DNA of 64,000 nucleotides, taken from NCBI GenBank assembly GCA_044350805.1, contig JBILGU010000014.1, positions 10,694 through 74,693 of the forward strand. Reading direction: 5' to 3'. Of this stretch, positions 1 through 8,644 are shown in pieces. The position numbers and the translations under genes are program-made. How positions within the stretch are numbered: the first letter of the stretch is position 1; every line of letters begins with the position of its first letter. The notes beneath the pieces are model-generated. The model was not told where the DNA came from, made no database searches, and worked only from the letters and a program-made list of their open reading frames with translations. This DNA is from UBA6136 sp044350805 (lineage in GTDB: Bacteria; Pseudomonadota; Gammaproteobacteria; Methylococcales; Methylococcaceae).

Positions 1-1001
1 AACTCCGGGAGGTGGACTTAACTTCGGGGGGCGCAGAAATGATCGCGAACCGGTTGCGAAAAAATCTTCGCAATCTGGGCCGTTGGGCGCGACAGAACGA
101 CATTGCCTGCTACCGTCTCTACGATGCTGATCTTCCTGAATACGCAATGGCCGTCGATCTTTATGACTGCGAAGGGGTTCTCAGGGCCCATGTGCAGGAA
201 TATGAAGCGCCCTCGACGGTTGATCCGGTCAAAGCCGAGCAACGACTGATCGAGTTCATGGCGGCGTTGCCGGCGGTCCTTGAAATTCCTCCCGAACAGG
301 TGGTGCTCAAGATTCGAAAACGCCAAAAGGGTTTGAGCCAGTATGAGAAGCAGTCGGAGAAAGGTCATTTCCTGGCCGTTCAGGAAGCAGGACTCAAGTT
401 TCGAATCAATCTTGAGGACTATCTCGATACGGGGCTTTTTCTTGACCATCGAATCACCCGACAACTGATCGGGTCCATGGCTTCCAAGAAGCGGTTTTTG
501 AATCTTTTCGCCTATACGGGCTCGGCGACAGTCCATGCTGCGGCAGGGGGGGCGACGTCCACTCTGAGCGTGGATCTTTCGAATACCTATCTTGATTGGG
601 CGGAGGCCAACATGGCCCTCAATGGCTTTAGCGGCCCATCGCACCGATTCCTTCGCGCCGATTGTCTGGCCTGGCTTGAAGAGGCGGCCCAGAACCCCGA
701 GCGTTTTGACCTGATTTTCCTGGACCCCCCCACCTTTTCGACCTCCAAGCGGATGGCCGGGACCCTGGATGTCCAAAGGGATCACGTCGGGATGATTCGT
801 TTGGCGATGGCCATTCTGGCGCCGGGGGGAGGCCTCGTCTTTACGACCAATCAACGCAAGTTCAAATTGGACCGCGCCACGCTGGAGGATCTTCTGATTG
901 AGGACATCAGCGCAAAAACCCTGCCCAAGGATTTCGAGAGAAATCCGCGAATCCATATGGGGTGGATCCTTCGCTCAGGACAGACCGAGAATGGGGGCTG
1001 A
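1..1001 (+). CDS. rlmL: 23S rRNA methyltransferase RlmL, C-terminal (RlmK) part; 5' end outside window
   Basis: This is the C-terminal half of the fused RlmKL enzyme, the part that makes m7G2069 in 23S rRNA during large-subunit assembly. The frame is open to the left edge, so the N-terminal THUMP and m2G2445 (RlmL) domains lie outside the window. A GTG at 12 is not a believable start, because the sequence from GAEMIANRLRKNL onward matches the middle of the E. coli protein. Visible are the Rossmann SAM-binding segment (LNLFAYTGSATVHAA, about residue 170 of the visible part) and the catalytic-type motif DLIFLDPPTFS. The C-terminus RNPRIHMGWIL is typical of the family. acyP follows three bases later and is probably co-transcribed. 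Confidence 0.93.
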   Translation, partial: LREVDLTSGGAEMIANRLRKNLRNLGRWARQNDIACYRLYDADLPEYAMAVDLYDCEGVLRAHVQEYEAPSTVDPVKAEQRLIEFMAALPAVLEIPPEQVVLKIRKRQKGLSQYEKQSEKGHFLAVQEAGLKFRINLEDYLDTGLFLDHRITRQLIGSMASKKRFLNLFAYTGSATVHAAAGGATSTLSVDLSNTYLDWAEANMALNGFSGPSHRFLRADCLAWLEEAAQNPERFDLIFLDPPTFSTSKRMAGTLDVQRDHVGMIRLAMAILAPGGGLVFTTNQRKFKLDRATLEDLLIEDISAKTLPKDFERNPRIHMGWILRSGQTENGG

Positions 1002-1003
1002 GA

Positions 1004-1285
1004 GTGGAATCTGCCCGCGTGCGAGTCATCGTGAGTGGACGCGTTCAGGGAGTTTTTTTTCGGGAATCTACCCGAAGAAAAGCCGTCGAGCTCGGGCTTT
1101 GTGGCTGGGTCAGAAATCTTCCTGACCAGAGTGTTGAATGGGTTGCTGAGGGCGATCACTCAGGCCTTCAGGCCCTGATTCAATGGTGCAGGGCGGGAGG
1201 TCCGCCCATGGCTCGGGTCGATCGTGTGGATGTTCTGGATGCACCCGAGAGTGACCTCGATCCCGGTTTTCTGATTTTGCGCTAG
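1004..1285 (+). CDS. acyP: Acylphosphatase
   Basis: A 93-residue acylphosphatase, which hydrolyses the carboxyl-phosphate bond of acyl phosphates in the cytoplasm. The family signature is clear: GRVQGVFFRES holds the phosphate-binding Arg, and GWVRNLPDQSVEWVAEG holds the catalytic Asn. An in-frame GTG at 962 would add 14 residues overlapping rlmL. I chose the GTG at 1004 because it gives the usual family length (about 92) and follows a G-rich stretch. It starts two bases after the rlmL stop. Its stop overlaps the stop of the convergent kdsB. Confidence 0.88.
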   Translation: MESARVRVIVSGRVQGVFFRESTRRKAVELGLCGWVRNLPDQSVEWVAEGDHSGLQALIQWCRAGGPPMARVDRVDVLDAPESDLDPGFLILR

Positions 1286-2040
1286 CTTTCGAGCATTCGG
1301 CTGACCCGCGCGAGGTCCTCTGCCGTGTCGACCCCTGCGTGGGGGGGCTCGGCCACCGTCATCACCTTGATCTTTTCGCCTTGCCAAAGGATCCGGAGTT
1401 GCTCCAGGGCTTCGATCTGTTCCAATGCCGATTGAGGCCATCGCACATAACGGCGTAAAAACCCGGCGCGATAGGCGTAGATCCCGATGTGACGAAGCCA
1501 TGGACTCGATGGCGGCAGTGAGTTCTGCGTTTCGCGAAAATGATCCCGGTGCCAGGGGATGGGCGCTCGGCTGAAATAGAGCGCATGCCCCTCTCGATTG
1601 GTGACGACCTTTACCGCATTCGGATCGAAGACTTCTTGCGCCTCCCTGATCGGTGCGGCGAGGGTGGCGACGCTCGCCTCCCGATCCGCTGCCAGAGCTT
1701 CAGCGAGCTCCCGGACCAGGCTCGGCTGCATCAAGGGTTCATCCCCCTGAAGGTTGACCACCAGCGTGTCATCCGACCACCCTTCGATCTCTGCGATCTC
1801 GGTAATCCGGTCAGTGCCACTGGCATGGTCTGCCCGGGTCATCAGAGCCTTCACCTTGAGCCCTGCAACCGCCTCGACGATACGGGTGTCGTCAGTGGCA
1901 ACGAAGACGTCCCCACCGGCTTCAAGAGCCCGCTCGCAAACGTGAACGATCATCGGCTTGCCGGCAATATCCAGCAAGGGTTTGCCCGGCAATCGACTGG
2001 AGCCAAACCGCGCCGGAATAACCGTTTTGAACGGTGTCAT
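1282..2040 (-). CDS. kdsB: 3-deoxy-manno-octulosonate cytidylyltransferase (CMP-KDO synthetase)
   Basis: KdsB activates KDO with CTP to CMP-KDO for the inner core of lipopolysaccharide. The 252-residue protein is of normal length. It has the nucleotide-binding N-terminus IPARFGSSRLPGKPL, the VVNLQGDEPL motif near residue 95 and the YFSRAPIPWHRD segment near residue 155. It is the last gene of the minus-strand group exbB-exbD-ycaR-kdsB, two bases after ycaR. The organism therefore makes a KDO-containing outer membrane. Confidence 0.96.
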   Translation of the reverse strand: MTPFKTVIPARFGSSRLPGKPLLDIAGKPMIVHVCERALEAGGDVFVATDDTRIVEAVAGLKVKALMTRADHASGTDRITEIAEIEGWSDDTLVVNLQGDEPLMQPSLVRELAEALAADREASVATLAAPIREAQEVFDPNAVKVVTNREGHALYFSRAPIPWHRDHFRETQNSLPPSSPWLRHIGIYAYRAGFLRRYVRWPQSALEQIEALEQLRILWQGEKIKVMTVAEPPHAGVDTAEDLARVSRMLES

Positions 2041-2042
2041 GG

Positions 2043-2252
2043 CTAGTCGACGAGAGCCGTCTTTTTGGGGAGCGCGTCGTATTCCTCAAGGCTGATGCGG
2101 CGCGCTTCGACTTCCAGCATGACCGGAATGCCATCACGGACCGGAAAAGCCAGTTTGTCCGCACGGCAAACTAACTCTTCTTGGGATTCGAGAAAAACGA
2201 GATCGGACTTGCAGATCGGGCAGACCAGGATTTCCAGTAATTTCTTGTCCAT
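2043..2252 (-). CDS. ycaR: Trm112/UPF0434 family small zinc-ribbon-like protein (YcaR)
   Basis: A 69-residue UPF0434/Trm112-like protein. The N-terminal motif LLEILVCPICKSDL carries one Cys pair. The second Cys pair of eukaryotic Trm112 is only partly kept (one Cys, in ELVCRADKLAFPVRDGIPVML). The conserved R-DGIPVML segment is diagnostic. Homologues lie between lpxK and kdsB in many proteobacteria. Here the kdsB side is kept but lpxK is absent. The exact role of the bacterial protein is unknown to me; a methyltransferase-partner role is inferred from Trm112. Confidence 0.87.
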   Translation of the reverse strand: MDKKLLEILVCPICKSDLVFLESQEELVCRADKLAFPVRDGIPVMLEVEARRISLEEYDALPKKTALVD

Positions 2253-2281
2253 GCATTCCTCAGGTGTGAAAAGGGTCGGGT

Positions 2282-2701
2282 TTAATGGGGGGAGGCCTTT
2301 ACGGTGGCGAAGCTGATGCGCTGGAAGCCGAGCTGTTCGAGTGCTTCCAGTGTCAGCACCAGAGCCTGGTGGCGGGAGTTTTGGTCTGCCTCGATCAGAA
2401 TCAAGGGGTCCTGCTGTTCACCCGCTGCGGTCTTGAGGGCGGTCTGAATCGTTGCGCTGGTTGCGACGGGGACGGGTTGCCCTGCAATCAGGAAGCGACC
2501 CTCGGCGTCAATCAGAATCGCCAGCGGCTTTTCTGGGGAGAGGGGCGCTGTGGAACGGGCTTCAGGCAGGCGAATTTCAAGCCCTGTTTGTTGGGCAAAT
2601 GTCGTGGTCATCACCAAAAAAATCAAAAGGATGATCAGAACATCAATGAGAGGGATCAGATTGAGTTCCGGCTCATCGCGGTCATGGGGCCTGAAATTCA
2701 T
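2282..2701 (-). CDS. exbD: ExbD/TolR-family biopolymer transport protein
   Basis: A 139-residue inner-membrane protein. It has a short cytoplasmic start, one membrane helix with the key Asp (LNLIPLIDVLIILLIFL, about residues 14-30) and a periplasmic domain of about 100 residues. The intramembrane Asp takes part in proton flow that powers TonB-type or Tol-type energy transfer. It overlaps the upstream exbB by four bases, so the pair is translationally coupled. Whether it serves TonB or the LPS-linked ExbBD system seen beside kdsB in other proteobacteria cannot be told from sequence. Confidence 0.9.
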   Translation of the reverse strand: MNFRPHDRDEPELNLIPLIDVLIILLIFLVMTTTFAQQTGLEIRLPEARSTAPLSPEKPLAILIDAEGRFLIAGQPVPVATSATIQTALKTAAGEQQDPLILIEADQNSRHQALVLTLEALEQLGFQRISFATVKASPH

Positions 2702-3333
2702 TCGGTCGGCTCAGGGTGGCCTTTCGAGTCAAGGCTTTCTATGAATTGGACGGCCTCTTCTTCCATGCGGACAGTCAATTCGTTGATTCGCCCCCTGAAG
2801 AAACGGTAAAAAATCAGACTGGGTATGGCCACGGCAAGCCCTGCGGCCGTAGACATCAGAATTTCTGAAATCCCCCCCGCCAGAAGGGCAGGATTCTGGA
2901 CCGCCCCTTGGGCGCCGGCGCTCGAAAACGAGGAGAACACGGTCATCATGCCAAGGACGCTTCCAAGAAGCCCAAGGTAAGGTGAAACCGAGGCAATCGT
3001 CCCGAGGGTATTGAGATAACGTTCAAGCGTATGAACGACCTGTCGTCCGGCATGCTCGACCGCATCCTGCATGGGCTCTCGCCCCTGTGACCTTGTGGCC
3101 AGGGCCGCGGCCAGAATAGCGCCCAAGGGTGAACCGATCCTGAGGGATCTGAGTGTGCGGTGGTCAATTTGTCCGTCGCGGTGCAGTCGGTAGACCTCGG
3201 GGATCAGATCGGCGGGCATCACCTGCTGGGTTCGAAGCGCCCAAAATCGCTCCAGCACGATCGCCATGGAAACGATGGAGCAGATGACCAGGGGTGCCAT
3301 CATCCAGCCGCCTAGCTTGAAGATCTCGATCAC
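2698..3333 (-). CDS. exbB: MotA/TolQ/ExbB proton channel family protein
   Basis: A 211-residue partner of ExbD. A membrane helix lies near the start (WMMAPLVICSIVSMAIVLERFWALR). After a cytoplasmic loop come two more helices, including the conserved ASVSPYLGLLGSVLGMMTVF and GISEILMSTAAGLAVAIPSL segments. With ExbD it would form the proton-driven motor in the inner membrane. It is the first gene of the minus-strand group running to kdsB, so the promoter should lie between 3334 and about 3420. Confidence 0.93.
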   Translation of the reverse strand: MIEIFKLGGWMMAPLVICSIVSMAIVLERFWALRTQQVMPADLIPEVYRLHRDGQIDHRTLRSLRIGSPLGAILAAALATRSQGREPMQDAVEHAGRQVVHTLERYLNTLGTIASVSPYLGLLGSVLGMMTVFSSFSSAGAQGAVQNPALLAGGISEILMSTAAGLAVAIPSLIFYRFFRGRINELTVRMEEEAVQFIESLDSKGHPEPTE

Positions 3334-3498
3334 GGTACCCGTTGCTGTCTAGAAGAGGGGGATAGCCCCTGAATGGGGGTTTTTGTGTGTCTTCTATTCT
3401 AACATCCACCGATCATCGGGGGGGTCGCTCTGACGGTGGATCCTCGGTTCGACTACAATACGGATACCCTCGTCCACCGAGATTGCCCCGGTTTTTTC

Positions 3499-3771
3499 AT
3501 GGCTTCACTTCGATTGAAACATCCCGCCCTTTGCGTTTTGGTACCGATGCTGGTCCTGGATATTTCCGGATGTGGGCAAAAAGGGCCGCTTTACATGGAG
3601 GGGCATGAGCCTAAGTCGCAACGTGCGGTCGCCAAGAAGCGGCGCGAGGACCAGGCCAAACAAGCGGAGGATGCCCTTCGGGCGCAATCGTCCGGCATGC
3701 CCCGAGAAGAGGCACCGGATCTGAGCGAGAAAGACAACATGCCAGTCCTGGCCCCATCTGCACCGAACTAA
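3499..3771 (+). CDS. lptM: LptM/YifL-type small lipoprotein
   Basis: A 90-residue lipoprotein from the ATG at 3499. The frame is open further upstream to 3436 but has no lipoprotein sense there. A hydrophobic stretch (ALCVLVPMLVLDISGC) ends in a lipobox-like ISGC, followed by GQKGPLYMEG. That Cys-G-x-KGPLY pattern is the LptM signature. In E. coli LptM binds the LptD-LptE complex and helps LptD mature at the outer membrane. The position directly before lysA-dapF is the usual one. The rest is charged and low-complexity. The lipobox is somewhat weak (Ile at -3). Confidence 0.82.
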   Translation: MASLRLKHPALCVLVPMLVLDISGCGQKGPLYMEGHEPKSQRAVAKKRREDQAKQAEDALRAQSSGMPREEAPDLSEKDNMPVLAPSAPN

Positions 3772-5022
3772 ATGGATTACTTCAACGAACGATCTGGACG
3801 GCTTTATGCCGAAGAGATCCCCCTGACGACGCTGGCCGAGACGCATGGCACGCCCCTTTATGTGTACTCTCGAGCAACCCTTGAACGCCACTATCGCGCC
3901 TTTGATGAAGCATTTGGCGGCAAGGAGCACCTGATTTGCTATGCCGTCAAGGCGAACTCCAACCTGGCCGTACTCAATGTGCTGGCTCGTCTGGGCTCGG
4001 GCTTCGACATTGTCTCCGCGGGCGAATTGGAGCGCGTGCTGAGAGCCGGTGGCGATCCATTCCGCGTGGTTTTTTCAGGTGTTGGAAAGCGCGAGGACGA
4101 GCTTCGTCGGGCCCTTGAAGTAGGCATTCGCTGTTTCAACGTGGAGGTCCCGGACGAGCTGGATATTCTGAATCGACTGGCCGGAGAGCGGGGGGTTCTG
4201 GCGCCGATCTCCCTCAGGGTCAATCCCGATGTCGATGCCAAGACGCACCCCTATATTTCCACGGGTCTGCGTGAGAACAAATTCGGGATCCCCATGGATG
4301 CTGCGTTCGTGGAGTATCTGCGGGCAAAAACATTGCCGAACCTCAAAATCGTCGGGATTGACTGCCATATTGGCTCCCAGTTGACCAAGATCGATCCATT
4401 CCTGGATGCCTTTGATCGCCTTTTAGGCATGGTGGATCGTCTGGCCGGGGAGGGCATTGTTCTTGAGCACATTGATATCGGAGGCGGGCTTGGCATTCGG
4501 TACAACGATGAGAGCCCGCCCGAACCCAGAGAATACGCCGCGGCCGTGATAGATCGACTCAAGGGGCGAAATGTCTCCCTGTTCATGGAGCCTGGACGCG
4601 CGATCGTCGGGAATGCAGGGGTTCTCCTGACCCGAGTGCTTTATCTCAAGTCAAACGGCGAAAAGCATTTTGCTGTCGTGGATGCGGCCATGAATGACCT
4701 CATTCGTCCTTCGCTCTATCAGGCCTGGCAGGCGATTCTTCCGGTTGAGGTTCCGACCGCGTCCGAGACACAGAGCTATGACATTGTTGGCCCGGTTTGC
4801 GAGACCGGAGACTTTCTGGGGAAAGATCGCGAGCTCGCGATCGTCCCGGGGGATGTTCTTGCCGTTCGCTCCGCGGGTGCCTATGGCTTCACGATGAGTT
4901 CCAACTACAATTCGCGCCCCCGAGCGGCTGAGATTCTGGTGGACGGAGACCGTGCCCATGTCGTGAGGCAGCGTGAGACCCTAGAGGGACTTTTTTCCCT
5001 TGAAAGCGTTCTTCCCGAGTAA
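3772..5022 (+). CDS. lysA: Diaminopimelate decarboxylase
   Basis: LysA is a PLP enzyme that decarboxylates meso-diaminopimelate to L-lysine, the last step of lysine synthesis. The 416-residue length is normal. The PLP lysine lies in ICYAVKANSN (about residue 60). The phosphate-binding loop is HIDIGGGLGIRY, and the C-terminal catalytic Cys sits in GPVCETGDFLG. The ATG follows the lptM stop directly, so translation is probably coupled. dapF, which makes its substrate, comes next. Confidence 0.96.
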   Translation: MDYFNERSGRLYAEEIPLTTLAETHGTPLYVYSRATLERHYRAFDEAFGGKEHLICYAVKANSNLAVLNVLARLGSGFDIVSAGELERVLRAGGDPFRVVFSGVGKREDELRRALEVGIRCFNVEVPDELDILNRLAGERGVLAPISLRVNPDVDAKTHPYISTGLRENKFGIPMDAAFVEYLRAKTLPNLKIVGIDCHIGSQLTKIDPFLDAFDRLLGMVDRLAGEGIVLEHIDIGGGLGIRYNDESPPEPREYAAAVIDRLKGRNVSLFMEPGRAIVGNAGVLLTRVLYLKSNGEKHFAVVDAAMNDLIRPSLYQAWQAILPVEVPTASETQSYDIVGPVCETGDFLGKDRELAIVPGDVLAVRSAGAYGFTMSSNYNSRPRAAEILVDGDRAHVVRQRETLEGLFSLESVLPE

Positions 5023-5025
5023 AAA

Positions 5026-5856
5026 ATGCGCCTCGCTTTCACCAAAATGCAGGGGCTTGGCAACGATTTCATTGTCATCGATGCGGTCCGTCAGGCGGTG
5101 ACACTGGAACCGGAGCGAATTCGCCGGCTGGCCGACCGCCATTTCGGCATCGGCTGCGATCAGGTGCTGGTGGTCGAGCCTGCCCAGGGACCCAACGCCG
5201 ATTTTCGTTATCGAATCTTCAATGCGGATGGCTCGGAAGTGGCCCAGTGCGGCAATGGCGCGCGCTGCTTTGCCCGCTTCGTGAAAGAGAAAGGCTTGTC
5301 CGATCACGACCGTATTTGGGTTGAGACCCGGGCTGGCGCATTGGTTCTTCACCTGGTTGCCGGCGACGAGGTGTTGGTTGATATGGGCATTCCCCGCCAT
5401 GCACCCGATCAAATTCCGTTGAATGCGGAAGTGGAAGCGGATCGCTACGTGCTGGATCTCGAGGGCGAGCGGGTCGAATTTTCTGCAGTTTCGATGGGGA
5501 ACCCGCATGCGGTGCTTCAGGTTGCAAGCACCGCGAAGGCACCCGTTGAAAGCTTGGGACCGATTCTGGAATCCCATCCCCTGTTTCCTGAGCGTGTGAA
5601 CGTCGGATTTCTCGAAGTGGTGAATCGCCATCAGGCGCGTCTTCGGGTCTATGAGCGAGGTTCGGGTGAAACCCTGGCCTGTGGCAGCGGCGCTTGCGCT
5701 GCGGCGGTGGTAGGCATAGAACAGGGTCTTCTTGAGAGTCCCGTGGATGTTGAATTGCCCGGCGGCCACTTGACCATCAACTGGCAAGGCCGGGGTTTTC
5801 CTGTGATGATGCAGGGGCCCGCGGTCACCGTTTTTGAGGGAGAGATTGAACTGTGA
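5026..5856 (+). CDS. dapF: Diaminopimelate epimerase
   Basis: DapF converts LL- to meso-diaminopimelate, used for lysine and for peptidoglycan cross-links. The 276-residue protein has both catalytic Cys motifs, AQCGNGARCFARF (about residue 75) and LACGSGACAAAV (about residue 220). It starts three bases after lysA and overlaps the DUF484 gene by four bases. Together with dapB elsewhere in the window this supports the DAP route. Confidence 0.96.
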   Translation: MRLAFTKMQGLGNDFIVIDAVRQAVTLEPERIRRLADRHFGIGCDQVLVVEPAQGPNADFRYRIFNADGSEVAQCGNGARCFARFVKEKGLSDHDRIWVETRAGALVLHLVAGDEVLVDMGIPRHAPDQIPLNAEVEADRYVLDLEGERVEFSAVSMGNPHAVLQVASTAKAPVESLGPILESHPLFPERVNVGFLEVVNRHQARLRVYERGSGETLACGSGACAAAVVGIEQGLLESPVDVELPGGHLTINWQGRGFPVMMQGPAVTVFEGEIEL

Positions 5857-6554
5857 GTGCACAAGATCCTTGCCTGAGTGCTGAAGAATCCAGTGATGCG
5901 GCTCAGGTGGCAGCCTACCTTTCCAATCACCCGGATTTTTTCAAGGCCCATCTCTCTTTGCTCGAATCGATCCGGCTCCCCCACGACAGCGGGACCGCGG
6001 TGTCCCTGGTGGCCCGGCAGATTGATGTGCTGAGGGAGAAGAATGAACGGCTTTCAGAGCAGTTGGATGATCTGGTTCAGATCGCCCGTGAAAACGATGC
6101 GCTCTATCAGCGGATTCACCAACTGACGCTGACCCTGCTCGATGCCAAAAGTCTTGAGGATGTCCTGGCCAGTCTCGATTGGGGATTGCATCAGTATTTC
6201 CAAGCTGATTTTGTCGTCGTGCGGCTTCTTCATCCGGAGATTGAAAGCCCGGTGCTTCAGCTTTTCACAGCGCACGATCATCCCTCTCGCTCTTGGGCTG
6301 AAGAGAGGGCCGAGGCCGCACAGCCTCTGTGTGGTCAACCCGATCCCGCCCATGCAGCCTATCTTTTTGGGGATGCCGCGGATCAGGTGGGGTCCTATGC
6401 CGTCATCCGCCTCAATCATGCCGCGCTTCGAGGACTTTTCGCCATTGGTAGTCGGGACCCTGAGCGTTTTCGCGCCGACATGGGGTTTGTGTTTCTGGCG
6501 CAGATGAGTGAAATCCTCGCCAGTCGAATGGCCAGCCTCTTGTCTCAGGACTGA
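5853..6554 (+). CDS. DUF484 family (GAF-like) protein
   Basis: A 233-residue DUF484 protein with a GTG start inside the dapF stop (GTGA overlap). The N-terminus VAAYLSNHPDFFKAHLSLL is the family signature. A short helical or coiled-coil stretch (QIDVLREKNERLSEQLDDLV) leads into a GAF-like domain covering the rest. DUF484 genes sit between dapF and xerC across gammaproteobacteria. The molecular role is not established; a small-molecule sensor is inferred from the fold only. Confidence 0.88.
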   Translation: MSAQDPCLSAEESSDAAQVAAYLSNHPDFFKAHLSLLESIRLPHDSGTAVSLVARQIDVLREKNERLSEQLDDLVQIARENDALYQRIHQLTLTLLDAKSLEDVLASLDWGLHQYFQADFVVVRLLHPEIESPVLQLFTAHDHPSRSWAEERAEAAQPLCGQPDPAHAAYLFGDAADQVGSYAVIRLNHAALRGLFAIGSRDPERFRADMGFVFLAQMSEILASRMASLLSQD

Positions 6555-6558
6555 GCGG

Positions 6559-7476
6559 ATGGAGCCAGAGGCGCTCGATCATCTTAAGACCTACCTGGAA
6601 CGCCTTCGGGTCCAGCAACGCCTCTCTCCGCAAACGCTTTTGGCCTATCGGCGAGATCTTGGCCAACTGCAGCAGTTTTTGACACAGCACGAGATGGCCG
6701 AATGGGGTCAGGTCGACCCCAGGATCCTTCGAGCCTACGTGGCTGACCGGCATCGGCAGGGTCTCGGGAGCCGAAGTCTGCAGCGCGAACTCTCGGCGAT
6801 ACGAGGATTTTTCGATGCCCTGATTCGCATGGGCGTCATGACGCAAAATCCGGCTCAAGGCATTCGGGCCCCGAAGGCCGCCAAGTCGTTGCCGGATGTC
6901 TTGGACGTGGATGCCATGGTGGGCCTTTTGACGGCGCCGCCAGAAGATCCCCAGGAAGTCCGCGATCTTGCCATGTGGGAGCTTTTTTACTCCTCTGGCC
7001 TTCGGCTCTCGGAATTGGTGGCGCTGGATCTTCAGGATCTGGATTTTCGTGAAAGCAGCCTGGTGGTACGAGAAGGTAAGGGGCAAAAGACCCGGCATTT
7101 GCCGATCGGTCGCTGTGCTCGGGAGGCACTGGAAAATTGGCTGACGGTTCGTGCAACCTGGCCGGGCGCTGAACTGACGGCAGTTTTTACCAGCCGGAGG
7201 GGGCTTAGGATCTCCCCTCGGAGTGTCCAGTCCCGCCTGACCCGCTGGCAACTCAAGCAAGGGGGAGCAACCGCCGTCCACCCCCATATGCTCCGGCATT
7301 CCTTTGCCAGCCACCTGCTCGAATCCAGCGGCGATCTTCGGGCGGTTCAGGAGCTACTCGGTCATGCCAACCTGAGCACGACCCAAGTCTATACCCATCT
7401 CGATTATCAGCACCTCGCAAAAGTTTACGATCAGGCCCATCCGCGGGCAAAGCGGAAGGGGAATGCTGATCGCTGA
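6559..7476 (+). CDS. xerC: Tyrosine recombinase XerC
   Basis: XerC acts with XerD at dif to resolve chromosome dimers. From the ATG at 6559 the protein is 305 residues. A longer frame from 6508 would overlap DUF484 and lacks family similarity. The catalytic set is complete: Arg in YSSGLRLSEL, Lys in EGKGQKTRHLPIG, HMLRHSFASHLLE, LGHANLSTTQVYTHLD with the final His and the nucleophile Tyr. It is the fifth gene of the lptM-lysA-dapF-DUF484-xerC run, as in many gammaproteobacteria. It is not part of a mobile element. Confidence 0.95.
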   Translation: MEPEALDHLKTYLERLRVQQRLSPQTLLAYRRDLGQLQQFLTQHEMAEWGQVDPRILRAYVADRHRQGLGSRSLQRELSAIRGFFDALIRMGVMTQNPAQGIRAPKAAKSLPDVLDVDAMVGLLTAPPEDPQEVRDLAMWELFYSSGLRLSELVALDLQDLDFRESSLVVREGKGQKTRHLPIGRCAREALENWLTVRATWPGAELTAVFTSRRGLRISPRSVQSRLTRWQLKQGGATAVHPHMLRHSFASHLLESSGDLRAVQELLGHANLSTTQVYTHLDYQHLAKVYDQAHPRAKRKGNADR

Positions 7477-7557
7477 GCATCCTTTGCAGGGGAGGCAGGG
7501 ACGTCAGGAGGGGTGTGTTGTATACTCAGAGGCTGATGCCCAGTCTAGGACAACCGC

Positions 7558-8586
7558 ATGTCAGAACCTGAAGAGAGCGAGATCGAAACGGCCGAAAAGG
7601 CCCCCCGTAAGAGCAAGTCGGGTTTACGTGACATTAGCCAGAAGCCGGGTTTCCGTAAGTTCGGGACGGGTGTGCTGTTGATCGCTTTGGGCATGTATGG
7701 CCTGGCCCTCTATTGGAGCCAGGAGCCCAAACCCTTCGACGTGGTTGAGGAAGGGGCACATGCAGCCCATGTGGAAAATCCGAAGGAAATGCCACTGGGT
7801 TACACCTATTCAACGACGCTGATTGAGATTTCGCATACGCTGCTGCATAAGCCGGGTGGTTTTCTCTCGAACGACGTTTTTCCGCCGAGCGTCTTTCTCG
7901 ACAATATCCCGAACTGGGAGCTGGGCGCGCTGATTGCGCTGCGTGATGCCACCACCCAGCTGCGTAATAACATTGCGCGCTCACAGACCCAGTCCCAGGA
8001 AGATCCGGATTTGGCGAAAGGCGAGCCCTTCTTCTACTTCGACTACCGATCCTGGCAGTTGCCCTCATCGGAATCCGAGTATGAAAAGGGGATTGAATCA
8101 CTCGAAGCCTATCGTGAGCGCCTGAGAAAACGCGGGGCGAATTTCTATGCGCGTGCCGACAACCTTCGCCAGTATCTCGAAGTCCTTGAAAAGCGTCTGG
8201 GTGACTACTCGAACAGACTGAGCGCCAGCACCGCTGACCGAGTGAACGATGAGACGGAGGAGCGGCATGCTGACATGGAACGCACCCCTTGGCTCAAACT
8301 AGACGACCGATTCTTCGAGGCGCGCGGCTACACGTGGGCGGCCATGCTGGTCCTCAAATCGATCGAATGGGACTTTAGGGACATTCTGGGTAACAAAACG
8401 GCACAGGTCTCACTCCAGCACATCGTGCGGGAACTGGAAAACTGTCAGGAAAGTTATTTGAGCCCCGTGATTCTCAACGGCAGTGGGTTCGGTCTTTTTG
8501 CCAACTACTCGTTGACTCTGGCCAATTACATCGCCCGCGCCAACGCGGCAACCATCGATTTGAGAAGTCTTCTCGAACGGGGTTGA
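7558..8586 (+). CDS. DUF2333 family membrane-anchored protein
   Basis: A 342-residue protein with a charged cytoplasmic start, one membrane helix (FGTGVLLIALGMYGLALYW, about residues 38-56) and a large, mostly helical periplasmic part. The segment HKPGGFLSNDVFPPSVFLDN and the downstream NWELGALIALRD are typical of DUF2333. The function is unknown. A TATACT hexamer at 7521-7526 may be the -10 box of its own promoter. The gene is followed by a strong terminator and so ends this transcription block. Confidence 0.85.
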   Translation: MSEPEESEIETAEKAPRKSKSGLRDISQKPGFRKFGTGVLLIALGMYGLALYWSQEPKPFDVVEEGAHAAHVENPKEMPLGYTYSTTLIEISHTLLHKPGGFLSNDVFPPSVFLDNIPNWELGALIALRDATTQLRNNIARSQTQSQEDPDLAKGEPFFYFDYRSWQLPSSESEYEKGIESLEAYRERLRKRGANFYARADNLRQYLEVLEKRLGDYSNRLSASTADRVNDETEERHADMERTPWLKLDDRFFEARGYTWAAMLVLKSIEWDFRDILGNKTAQVSLQHIVRELENCQESYLSPVILNGSGFGLFANYSLTLANYIARANAATIDLRSLLERG

Positions 8587-8602
8587 TCGACGGCTCTGTG
8601 CA

Positions 8603-8634
8603 CACAAAAAAGGCGCCTCGGCGCCTTTTTTGTG
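8603..8634. terminator. Bidirectional intrinsic terminator
   Basis: An A-run, the GC stem ggcgc/gcgcc with a four-base loop, and a T-run form a symmetric hairpin. It lies between the convergent DUF2333 gene and rsgA. Both strands show a stem followed by at least six T, so it can stop transcription both ways. Confidence 0.9.
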
Positions 8635-8644
8635 TCTGTGGTGC

